64,000 bases of DNA from Dioscorea cayenensis subsp. rotundata (taxonomy: Eukaryota; Streptophyta; Magnoliopsida; Dioscoreales; Dioscoreaceae): assembly GCF_009730915.1 (NCBI RefSeq), contig NC_052495.1, forward strand, positions 620,001 through 684,000. Reading direction: 5' to 3'. Made by a program: the position numbers and the translations under genes. The notes under the pieces were generated by a model, which saw only the letters and a program-made list of their open reading frames with translations, did no database searches and was not told the origin of the DNA. Shown here piece by piece: positions 1 through 12,644 of the stretch; position 1 is the first letter of the stretch, and every line of letters starts with the position of its first letter.

Positions 1-2728
1 TCTAAACGATGACGGGGTCGAGGAATGCCCTTCCCCGTCCTGCGGGGATCTCTGACCTGATGGAAATTATATATATATATATATATTATTTTTTACCAAC
101 ATTAAATGATCCAAAGCTTTAAATACTGATATAAATAAATTTAATTTTAGATTGTACTATATTGGAAACCATTTGGAGTTTTTATATCTATAAATATATA
201 AGTTTTTATATGTTGGTTTGATAGGTTTGTTGAGCTTTATACAGGTTGAGTAGTTTTTATATTTTTCATTGATGTATTGGTATTAAATTTATTTTTAAAA
301 AATTTAAAATTTATAAGTAAAGTACTAAAATACAATAGCAATGTTTGCAATGGAAAATTCTCGTAGAGATTGGGATGGGGAAGCAATTTCTCAAGGTGGA
401 AGTTTAAAAATTCCATATAAATGGTATAGGTCGTTTCCCATGTTGCATCGGAGATTTGTATTTGTTCGCATTAAATAGGAACTTGCTAGAAAGGTTGCCT
501 ATACTGGAGGATAGTTCGAGTCTCTAGTATGGTGACGAGGCAAGGATAGATCGTTGCTCCACGAAGATGAGAGGCAGGGGTGCTTAATAGATTAAAAGGA
601 TTACCAATGTACTTCTTTAAGTTTGGAGACATGAAACACATCATACAGACACGCAATTTCCAGTAGTACTAAGTGTTAAGTGACGATGTTAATTTTCTCC
701 GACCCAATCACTGATAGTGAATGAAGTGTTGGATCCTCTTACATTAACTCAAATGAGATTAGTACGAAGGACGGCGAGAGTTCGTGTGTGAGTTGAGAGC
801 AACTTGTCCACCTAAGCAGTTGTAAAGGAACTGATAACATAGTCAATAAGGGGTAGTGGATGGCGGCTATAGACAGCTTTATAAAGGTGCCATCTAAATC
901 TGCAAAATGCCAAGAGATGTTATAAGACCACTCTATCCATGGAAGGTATTGTAGCTATTGCTATAAATTGTTGGTGATGAAGGACCGGAGGTAGTCTTTT
1001 AAGCAACGGCTTAGCTATTGCCATGAATGATGCCTTAAAGTTTAAAGGGTTCACACTAGATATGCTTATGAAAATTAGGTCTTGGTCTTAAATGATATTT
1101 AGAAGAAATAGTGTGCAGGAGGACGATGTCAAGGACGAAGATGGTAATAACCACTAAGATGGTACTTTTATCGGGATAATGGTAGATGAGTGACGAAATC
1201 TAGAACGAACGAGCCCTATATTTTCCCAGGAATTGGAAGAAGTTATAAAAGCCATTGTGAAGCTTTGTTAAAAGGTTTCGAAGTTTGGCATATGGTATAG
1301 TGTAAAATAAAGTTGGCCACTGAGCTAGTAGAAGGATGTGGTAATTTGCGCAAGTGTTCTTTGTTCTTTGACATGCCCACTTGTAAGGTAATTGTGGTAC
1401 TTAACTAGAAGCAATGGTTGAAAAGCCAACTCCAGTAGAATGAAGAGTCACCCCTTAAAAAATTGTAGCTCATTTTTAACAGAATATCAAAAGTGCTCGA
1501 TTGTATTGTCGAGCATTGATTGAATGATGAAATTAGAAGTTGGTGGATGGAAATAGTAGAACTGATGAAGAGTCTCTCTTAAAACAGGTACAAAAACAGG
1601 TACAGAATGAGAACTTGTGAGAAGGGTGTTGAGAGAAAGCGGGAAGAAACCTGAGAAAGAGCGTCTGCCTACCCATTATTGATGTTGGACTTGGAAAGAC
1701 ATATAAGGCATTTTGTTTCCGTTCTCATAAGTATTTTGAAGAAAGGGAGTTTCCTCGAGGGTGACCACCTCTTTTAGTTGAGCAACATACTTTGGATTCC
1801 GTTAGAAGGCAAAGGAATTGTGGTGGACAGTAATGATGCTCGATAGTGAATTTAGCATCGCAGTTAAAGCATAGTCCTTTCTCTCGCCAAACAACCATTT
1901 TATCTGGGGTTAAGCATTTAATAGAAATCGGCCTTAGTTGATTGCTACTCTGCTGCTATGGAGGCATGGATGAGCCGTTGGGGTATAAGAAGGTTGGATG
2001 GCCTTAATCCTACAAGATTTGCACTTGTCCTACATCAGCTTTGTTATACTTATTATGTCGTACAAACTCTAGTTCTTTAATTAATATCTTTACGTGGCCC
2101 TAAATAGAAATGGTTGAGGAGATTACCGTGGCTCAATCCTAAGATTCAGGTAGATAGGCGTTCAATTTCATTGAGCTATTCGCCTACTGATGATCATTGC
2201 TTGAGTTTGTATAGATGTGCCTCATTGTTAACAAAGGAGAAAACCCCCAATTGAAGCTCAACATGCCGTGTGAATTCCTCCCAAGTAATGCACTTTAAGG
2301 TCAAGGGCATCCAATGACACCATTGGATTGCAAGCCTGTTCATGTAAAAACACCGCGATGGTGAGCTTTTAGTCATCGATGATTTGGTGGTAGTTGAAGA
2401 AGTGCTCTATCTGAAATAACCAGTTGAGGAAGTTCTTTCTTGTGAAAAGCGAGATCTCGAGTTTAGGCAAACGGGTAATATTAAAAAGAGAGGAGTGTAC
2501 TAGACTTTGCAGTTTGATAGTTGAAGCTAGTGAAATGGATTTAATCGAGGAAAGAGGCAACAACAACAGTGATTGGTAAAGATGAGCTTTTTCAAGGTTT
2601 ACAAGCTGTACAATCATGTACGGAGGCTCTAGCTTGGAAAAGACGGAGTCGTGCCAGGACAGCTGATCATTGATTCTAGGAGGTTGGCCCTCTAGTACTT
2701 GAGCATGTATTATTATTTCCTCAATCAT
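1..2728 (-). mobile_element. Decayed Ty3/gypsy-type LTR retrotransposon fossil (gag side best preserved)
   Basis: Read on the minus strand, the stretch 2728-2369 translates to a Gag-like segment whose start resembles the gypsy Gag motif with WLFQ and a following HFF pattern. Further along, near 1900-1810, there is a CCHC-like zinc-knuckle remnant (CFNC followed by HHYC). The order matches a gypsy element running leftwards, with the more 3' parts lying towards and beyond position 1. The copy is heavily broken, with many interruptions, and looks old. No terminal repeats could be paired inside the window. The first 60 bases are GC-rich and could belong to the element or to another repeat. Family assignment rests only on the Gag-type residues. 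Confidence 0.55.
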
Positions 2729-2873
2729 TGGCAGTTCAATTGACGCGCGTTATCTTGGTTCATGATTTTGTTACTAGAATTTTGATGAGAATTTGGGAAA
2801 TAATAGGGGAGAGGATATGGGGTAAAAAGAGTGAGGAAAGAGAGAGAAAAGAGGGAAAAATAGAAACAAAAGT

Positions 2874-3142
2874 GTATAATACTCGAATTGGTCTCTCTAT
2901 TTTTCTCTCTTTCTTTTTGCCTCTCTACTCAAAAATGCTCACAACTAGTCCCTCTACTCTTGAAAATGGGCCCATTTAGTCTATTTACTCTTAGTTTTTT
3001 TTTCAACTAGCCCTTCTACTCTTGAAAATACAGGAACCAGTTGGGACATGTTCAAGCATAGAGGGGCTAACTGGGAGCATTTCCGAGTAGATGGACCAAA
3101 AGGAAAGAGAGAAAAGTAGAGGGACCAATTAAGGTATTATAC
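2874..3142. mobile_element. Foldback (long terminal inverted repeat) MITE of about 270 bp
   Basis: The left end (GTATAATACTCGAATTGGTC) is repeated as a near-perfect reverse complement at the right end (3123-3142), and the similarity continues inward for well over 60 bases on each side: the CTCTCTATTTTTCTCTC segment on the left faces GAGAGAAAAGTAGAGG on the right. Inside there is also a direct repeat of CTCTTGAAAAT at about 2957 and 3020. With no coding capacity and arms meeting near the centre, this is a non-autonomous foldback DNA element. A transcript across it would fold into an imperfect hairpin. Confidence 0.7.
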
Positions 3143-3344
3143 CAAAATAAAGCTTGAGGAACAATTTTCTACCCTATTTTCATTCATTTCATAATATATA
3201 CATCGGTACTCATAACATCTACGATACACTCCATTCACACCTATAATTATCTAACCATTTTCATAACAATCCATTCGCAGTCATCATTTTTTCATAACAA
3301 CTCATTCACAGCCATCATTACATAAAAAATGAGATACTAAAGGT

Positions 3345-3955
3345 GTGTTAATGGTAATGATTCTGTAAGGACAGGAATGGGAATGAAAATTGTGTTTGAT
3401 TGGAGGAATATTTCAGTGGAAATGGAAAAAATTTAAAATGGGAATGTGACAAAATTACTTTTATACCCTTGATGTACAAAAATCCAATTAAAGATAAATA
3501 AGTTTTTTATCTAAATAATATTTTGAATATTATTATTAAAAATAATTATTATAATTAAATATTCATATTAAATATTTCATTTTAATTAATTATTACTTTA
3601 ATGGGCAAAAATATCATTTTACTTTTATTATTGTAATTATATATAATAATTTTTTATTTTAATTATTATTTAATTTAATTATTATAGTTAATTATTTAAT
3701 TTTATAAGTCTTATTTAATTAAATATGTAGAGGGGCAATAGTGTCATTTCAAAGGTTAACAATATTCATTCCTCTTTAAATAGTTCTATTTTTCCCAATT
3801 TTGGGGTAATGCATATGCCTCTACAGTATCATTATTTATTACCTACACATTCCATTCTCATTCTAACAGTTGTATATTCAAACATGGATATAAACTACTA
3901 TTAATAATGATTCCATTCTAACTGTGTTTATTACTTCCATCTAAACCCACTCTCA
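3345..3955. mobile_element. MITE-like AT-rich block with imperfect inverted ends
   Basis: The left end carries GGTAATGATTCTGT followed by GGAATGGGAATG. The right end carries CATTCCATTCTCATT and, further out, ATGATTCCATTC, which are the opposite-strand counterparts. The middle is AT-rich and has no reading frame. This GGAATG/CATTCC arrangement is common in plant miniature inverted-repeat elements. The ends are imperfect and I could not fix a target-site duplication, so superfamily and exact limits are uncertain. Confidence 0.4.
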
Positions 3956-4187
3956 ACTCTACTCACACCCATAACCATACATCCATCATCACACAACATA
4001 ATCACTAAATTTGGTGAATTTAGTTAATTTCTTGCTTATGCGTATGTTGGCAAGGACAAAGAAAGCATAGGATAAGGATAGATTTGTCATTTTAAAAAAA
4101 ATTTGAATTGTTAGGATTTGTAAATTATTGCAATTGTGAGTTCATAAAATAGGTATTTTTAATTAAATCCCAAACTATCACCAAACA

Positions 4188-4259
4188 GGGCATTTGGTCT
4201 AGTGGTATGATTCTCGCTTAGGGTGCGAGAGGTCCCGAGTTCAATTCTCGGAATGCCCC
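4188..4259 (+). tRNA. tRNA-Pro (anticodon AGG)
   Basis: A full cloverleaf can be drawn: acceptor stem GGGCATT pairing with AATGCCC, an A-box region with TCTAGTGG, an anticodon stem CTCGC/GCGAG enclosing the loop TTAGGGT with anticodon AGG, and a T arm with the canonical GTTCAATTC (B box). The discriminator base is C. There is no intron and no encoded CCA. A T-run (about 4278-4285) follows as a likely Pol III terminator. It lies 230 bp before the UMP kinase gene on the same strand. Confidence 0.95.
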
Positions 4260-4488
4260 ATCATATTTAATTTTTATTTTTTTTACTTAAAATCTCCCGC
4301 TTACAATAAAATTAAAAAAAAAATTGGAAAAATAATTTTAATTTTACTCGTCTCATTCTGCTTTTTTTTTTCCATAAAAAAATTAATAATAATGAAATAA
4401 AGTAATAATTAGAATTAAAAATAAATAAATATCAAGAACAAAACCCTGGTCCTCTTCATTCTTCGCCCCGAGTCTGAGCTTCACTCTC

Positions 4489-6725
<2,237 letters not shown>

Positions 6726-8071
6726 ATCTTCTTATGCTTTCCACTGTTTTGCAATGGTTCAAAGGGATACCATGGAGGTCCAATGCCTTCCAACTTAGAT
6801 GATTTCTTAGCTTTTGAAACTAAGTAAATGTTGGCTCTTGAATCTCTGTACATGAATGTTCAATAACAAGTTACATTTTAATAAAGTTGTTAATAGTGTT
6901 TCTTTTTATTGAACAAAAATTGCAGAAATGATATGACACATGACGAATGATACACAAAGGAATCAATTCAACAACAACAATATTTTTCTCTTTAATTGTG
7001 ATTAGGAGGAATTAGGGTATTAGTATCAAGACTGAGTTTGTATCTTTATTTTGTAGTGTACATATGGTATTTATTAGATGACTTTACTTTTATCGTAGGA
7101 AGCCCAAAACACATTATAAATGATTGTTATTTATTTATTTATTTATTATTATTTATGAAATATGCACAAGCCACATGCCAAAAGCATGCATAGATGCTAG
7201 TTAATACCTCAGCCACTTGTGCTCTTACCTACGTGAGCTGAGATTCAAATATATTATCTCGGTAACATACGAGCATCTTAAATTGGGAATCCGGTACCAA
7301 TAGATCAAAAGATCGTTGGCATGCCAGCTGTATATGTTGGAGCTTATTGATTTTTTTCATGCCAAAAAAACCCATTGATTGGAGCCATACTTAAATTTAT
7401 CTGAGAATAACTTTATTTTTATTTTTATTCTTTAAATTTAAGTATATATATTATTAATCATGTATGTTCAGTTCTATCCAATTTTTCATCTCTATCACAA
7501 AATCCTTGACTAGCGCTTGATAAGTGCTTTATTTAGAATAGCGTGAATAAATCATGACTGCATTAATATCACTATAGCGACATGCCAGCAAGCCAATAGT
7601 TAAGTTTGGAGTTTGGAAAATTTTTGTGATCTTGTAATATTTTTAATATAAATTATATGATTTTTTTTTTTGCTTTTTTTAAATTATTGTATTTAATTTT
7701 TATAATCCTAGAGACTTTAATACATGAATCTTTTAACGTTTCTTTTGGGTGATTTCATAGTAAAATTGTTATTATTCTATTCAAAATGAGTGCATGAAAA
7801 GTTAAACCAATTTTCTCATGTTGAAAACAATTGAATATATTTAACTACTAAAGAAAATTTTACACCACTTACCAATCTCTCAACCATTAACCCCATTGTC
7901 TTAGGCCACACAATTTTAAACATTAAATTTAATAAAAACAAAATGCAAAAAAAAAAAAAAGTTCAAAAAAAAGACAGGCAGATCACAGATGGATACATAG
8001 AGAGACACCTGCATCCATTTATAAATATTGGTAGTAATGATCATAACTTTAGCAGGTGAAATCATTAATGA
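6726..8071. other. Intergenic region between UMP kinase and VQ gene
   Basis: AT-rich spacer containing the UMP kinase 3' UTR, a SINE-like block (about 7125-7325) and, at its right end, the 3' flank of the minus-strand VQ gene. No other gene was recognised. Confidence 0.7.
7125..7325 (-). mobile_element. SINE-like element
   Basis: Read on the minus strand, the block starts near a GATCTATTGGTA segment that could be a Pol III A box. About 50 bases later comes TTTGAATCTCAGCTCACG, which resembles a B box (GTTCGAATC). It ends in an A-rich AAATAAATAAATAA tail at 7127-7145 of the plus strand. Flanks GATTGTT (left) and GATCGTT (right) could be a target duplication with one mismatch. This head-to-tail order fits a tRNA-derived SINE. 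The boxes are diverged. Confidence 0.45.
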
Positions 8072-8722
8072 TCAAAAAACTGATTGAAAATATCCCAAGC
8101 ACCAGGAGAAGGCATGGTGGGTGTAAGAGAAATGAATTGGCTGGGACTTGTTGATCAAGAAGGTGTTCTCCACATAGCTCCTGTTGCCATGAAACACAGG
8201 ACTGAGTTCATGCAAGAAACTCAGCATGTTGGGATCCACTGAAGGAGAAAAAAATCCTGGAGAAATGGGTGGTAGTGATGCTGGAACTGGAGATAATATT
8301 CCTGGATAAACACTTACTGCAGTTTCACTTGCAGAAATATGATCACTAGTAGTAGCACTAATACTGTCATGTTGTTCTTGTTGTTGATGATGATGATGAT
8401 GATGTTGATGCTTGGGAGGTTGCTCAAGTGCAAGATGAGTTGCAGGAGAGAGTATGGAAGTGGAGGAAGTACCGGTAAGTCTTTGAACTAGTGACATGAA
8501 ATCACTTGGATTTGTATGAATGATCTTTGGAGATGCCATGTAGATGATGACCGGTTGTTTTGGTAAAACCTCATCGGCAAGTGACTTTTTGATCTTGTGG
8601 GAGTCCTTGTGAAGTCTTAGCGGGCTTGGCCGGGGACCTTGGAGTTCCCGGTGAGGTGGTGGCCGGCCGGAGAAGCTTGAAGAGGAAGAGGAAGAGGAAG
8701 AGGAAGAGGAGGAGAAGTTCAT
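8072..8722 (-). CDS. VQ-motif protein, MKS1/VQ21-like, intronless
   Basis: VQ proteins are nuclear cofactors of WRKY transcription factors; MKS1 is a substrate of the defence MAP kinase MPK4 and binds WRKY33. The single-exon frame gives 216 residues. It opens with a run of serines (residues 4-16). The conserved GPRPSPLRLHKDSHKIKK block at about 29-46 is typical of the MKS1 subgroup. QPVIIYMASPKIIHT follows at 56-70 and the VQ motif FMSLVQRLTG at 75-84. A His/Gln-rich stretch lies in the middle, and several Ser-Pro/Thr-Pro sites could be MAPK targets. The start at 8722 is the first ATG and is followed directly by the Ser run. A W-box core (TTGAC) lies about 100 bp upstream at 8822-8826 of the plus strand. 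VQ genes are commonly intronless. Confidence 0.9.
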   Translation of the reverse strand: MNFSSSSSSSSSSSSSFSGRPPPHRELQGPRPSPLRLHKDSHKIKKSLADEVLPKQPVIIYMASPKIIHTNPSDFMSLVQRLTGTSSTSILSPATHLALEQPPKHQHHHHHHQQQEQHDSISATTSDHISASETAVSVYPGILSPVPASLPPISPGFFSPSVDPNMLSFLHELSPVFHGNRSYVENTFLINKSQPIHFSYTHHAFSWCLGYFQSVF

Positions 8723-8974
8723 TGGATAAGAAGTCTAAAGACTTTGTATTGGCACAAGGAAGTAATAATGGTGCAATATATTATGTGAGGTCTTGTATGA
8801 TTGGTGAGAAGTAATTGAAGGTTGACAAGTCTATGGAGTGATGTTTTTGTATTTGATTAAATTAAAATTGTTTATCAATGTTAGAAACAAATGGTTTCGC
8901 TTTTGATGAGACCAAGTTGGTTTGGGGTGGTCCCCCCATAGTTTACACTTTACATATCATGTGTTTTGATCTTT

Positions 8975-9860
8975 AGTTGTTTTTTTTTTCTTTTTTTCTT
9001 TTTAAAAAAATGAGCACAGCTTAAGAAAAGAAAAAGAAAACTAGAAGGAGAAGCCTGAGAAGGGACAGGCATCAGCAAGTCAGAAAGGTAGTTGCATTCC
9101 CTTAGCAAGAAAAGAGAGATCTAGATTGATACAAGGCTATTTTGTTAGCCACCATATAATCCTCTCTATCAATGAGTTCTAGCTTGGGCTCTTGAAGACG
9201 AATCAAATTATTGCGAAGAAGAGAAGACGAGCTCCATTTGCGATGTTTTAACCATAATAAGGACTTGAAGCTTCCAAATCTTTTTACAACATCCCAAGCA
9301 AGAGTGATAGAGTGCCTCTTGCTAAGATAAGAGTAAATGACAAGAACCATGAAAAGATAGGAAGAATTGGGCCACTAAATCCAATTATTCGAATGAGATC
9401 CTTAAGAGAAAAAGTGTCTAGGGGGAAGATGCATATTGGTAAAAGTTGGTTTTTTGGCCAAGGAATATATTAATCTCATGAAGCCAAGGGTCCAACCACA
9501 AATTAGTCACATTAGAATTACTAACATTAATTTTAAAATTAAAACCAAGCGAGATGGCAGTCTGCGACAAGGACTTACAGAGCTAGGAAGTATAATTAAA
9601 GTGATGATCGGAAGAAAGGCTCCAATTAGAATATTTGATATTGAAAATATCGATCTAAATCTTATCAGCCGCATTCAAAATTGAAAAAAGATTTTTAGCC
9701 ATTAAAGCATGCTTAGCGATAAACAAATCTCTCATACCGAGATCACCTCAGACTTGCTCTGAGTGACTGTACTCCAGTCAATAGAATGGAAGCCTCTTCT
9801 ATTCCACCAACACCCCAAATGAAATTCCTGACAATTCTGGAAATTTCTGTGATGCTGGAA
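8975..9860 (-). mobile_element. 5'-truncated LINE (non-LTR retrotransposon), C-terminal ORF2 region
   Basis: On the minus strand, from about 9800 towards 9040, short conceptual peptides match the C-terminal part of plant L1-type ORF2: RGFHSIDWS, then an RDLFIAKHALMAKNLF-like segment and later KWSSSSLLR. The element ends with an A-rich tail, seen on the plus strand as the T-rich run at about 8978-9004. The frame is interrupted and only the 3' portion of the element is present, as expected for 5'-truncated insertions. I could not confirm a target-site duplication. It sits about 250 bp upstream of the VQ gene start. Confidence 0.65.
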
Positions 9861-11555
9861 TCAAGAATAGAGTAAATAGAAAGGAAATAGATGTAAGATT
9901 TAGAGATGAATGGAGTTAAATATGGATAGAGATGAAACCAAGGACAACGTTAAATAGATACGTGTAACATTTGATACCATGTGATACTTCTCACTTAAAA
10001 AAACATATTATAATCTCAATTGGATACCATACTATCTCCATGGTTTGTATAATTAAATTTTAATTTGTATTTTTTGAGGCACCTAACATCAATTTATTAT
10101 TACTAAACAAGTACTTAGGGGATTCCAATCATAATTTATTGTTGTGTGTGCCAAACTCAACACTCAACATTAATTTGACAGGGCTTTGTTTACTTGGAAA
10201 TGCCATGTCACTATGAAAGCCATGCCATCAGACACCACCAACTCAGCTCCCACGCCATCATTCTTTTTAGCCACATCATTATCCTTTTTCACCCTGCACA
10301 ACGCCAACTCAGAATCCACATCATCATCCTAGAAGCCACAACACTTACACACCACCAATTTATATCATCATCATCATTTTTTATATAATAATGTATTGTT
10401 TATAAGTAAGCAAAACTCGTGCCAAATTAGTGTACTGGCGTACTGAATCTAGCAAACACATCAACAAATTATGACCAAATTCCTCTTGGTACCTCTATGG
10501 TGATAACAAATTGATATTAGGTACTCATAAAGATACAAATTGAACTTTAGCAATTGGAAAAAAAAAAATGGAGACAGTATAGTATCCAATTGAGATTATT
10601 AACCCAGAAGCATGTAATTTGTTTATGGATACGAGGAGAGCTAAGTACTGTTATAAAGCATAACTTGTTTATCTTATTTTTGCTATTCTTTACTTGTCTT
10701 GTTTATTAATTTCTCCTTTACTTATGAATATCAATAACAAATATATGTATATATGCTTTTGTGTGACATTTTGTTGATAAAAGTCAAGAGATGGGACATG
10801 TTTGGCTTAATAATAAAACTATTAATTAAGTATGGATTTTGTCCCCCATGTGTTTCATCATGGCAAGTAATTATATATATATATATATATATAAATAATA
10901 TTCATGCATGGATGAAACTAAAATCACCTTTGGTTGTTTCTTATGGTCATTTGTCATTTGTCATTTGTGATGCTTCCTCTTCCTTTTAACAACACGTTGG
11001 ATAAATAATTAGTGGTAAAGAGCTTCTTAAAATTATCCTAAGAAGAAAGAAAGTCACTGAAGCTTCTAAAGATTATTTTATAAATCAATTATTTTTCCCA
11101 CCAAGAAAAGTTTTCTCCAACTTGTTAGCTTCTAAAAGTTTTTGTCGTCTCTCTCATAATCCCTGAAAAGTGAATAAAAACAAAATAATATAATGCTCAT
11201 AATGTAAAATCAAAATCAAAATTGTCAATTTAATCCTGAATGTTTCTACATAATTTATTTGCAAACATCATCTTCCCAATAATTCCATTGAATGAACAGT
11301 AAAAAATTAGGATGAATCCAATCTCATTTCTACCGGTAAAATTATGATAAATAGTAATTTTATAAACAGTGTTGTGCAGTAAAAAAATTGTGAAGCATAG
11401 TTTTTCAATAAGAATCATTCGATCATTGTATTCAGCTAATTTAAACCGTCTAATTTTATTTTTACTAATAAAAAATAAAATAAATAGTCATTTTTATGTT
11501 TTTCAATGTAAACCATTTGATTATTATTACTGCATTATTAAGCCAATCTCATTTC

Positions 11556-11603
<48 letters not shown>

Positions 11604-12644
11604 AATTCTCTTCCTAATGGCATAATATAATATGAAATATTTTTGGTAAAAACACTACAATAACTTAAACAAAGTTCTTAAAAAAATTAAAATCAGAATG
11701 TTATCCTTTGACAACAAAATTAGGATTTACTAACATAATTTTATGCATCATGATTAATTTAAAAAATAATTAGCAAAATTAGTTATAACATAGTTGTCAT
11801 CAATTTTATTCATAAAAAATAAAAAACAAAAAAATTAAAAAAAAAATGAAAAATACCATAAATATATGAAAAGAAAAACAAGTTCCCAAACCAAATTACC
11901 CAAATACCTCACCATAATATATATATAATTTAAGTCATAGACATACATCCATAAATGCACTGTTAATTACATATGTTTGTTTTCAATTGTTAGTTAATAA
12001 TCTAACCGTTATTATTTATATAAATATTATACAAAATTACTGTTATAATGTGATAATATTTGACACTATTTTTAGTGTTTAATAGTGTTTATAAATGAAT
12101 CATAGTCATTAGATTTTAATTGAACGATTATAGCAAACACCCCTAAATTTGAACGATAGAGAAGTATTGAATAATGGTTCTCATATATATATATATATAT
12201 ATATACATAAAATTAATTACTGAATTTATAATAAATTTTATTTATTTATGCCATGACAAGCATTCATTCCTCTACAGTCCATCTGTCAATTTATCAATTT
12301 ATTAAATAAAAAAAAAATTCTAAATTAATTTTAACATTCAGTCTCTCCCATCTGTCCCATGTGCTTGCTTTACAAAATCAACGGTTGTGATTACATCTAA
12401 TCCATTCAACTACAAGGGTAAAAGCGTCATTTTATCAATGCAAACCACGGTAGTAATCGTAGACCAGCGAGCTCCGAATCATCTTCTCCTCATCCTCTCT
12501 CTCTCTCTCTCCGCCGTGGCGCAAACCACCGAGGCTTCGATTGGGGAGCTTTTTAGGGTTTCGAGAGGCTCTATTTCGGTTCTTTTGATCTCTGGGAGGT
12601 GTTTCGGTTGAGGGATTTGATCTGGTGGTGTTGAGGAAGGAGCG
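9861..12644. other. Intergenic region with microsatellites before the sorting nexin gene
   Basis: AT-rich spacer. It holds an (AT)n tract at about 10870-10892, a (CT)n tract at 11560-11604, another (AT)n at about 12184-12206, and a pyrimidine-rich 5' leader (CTCTCT at 12490-12512) just before the sorting nexin start. No protein-coding or RNA gene was recognised. Confidence 0.65.

Noticed and set aside
8626-8814. 62-codon plus-strand frame rich in Lys/Arg
   Set aside because: It is the antisense shadow of the Ser run in the VQ gene.
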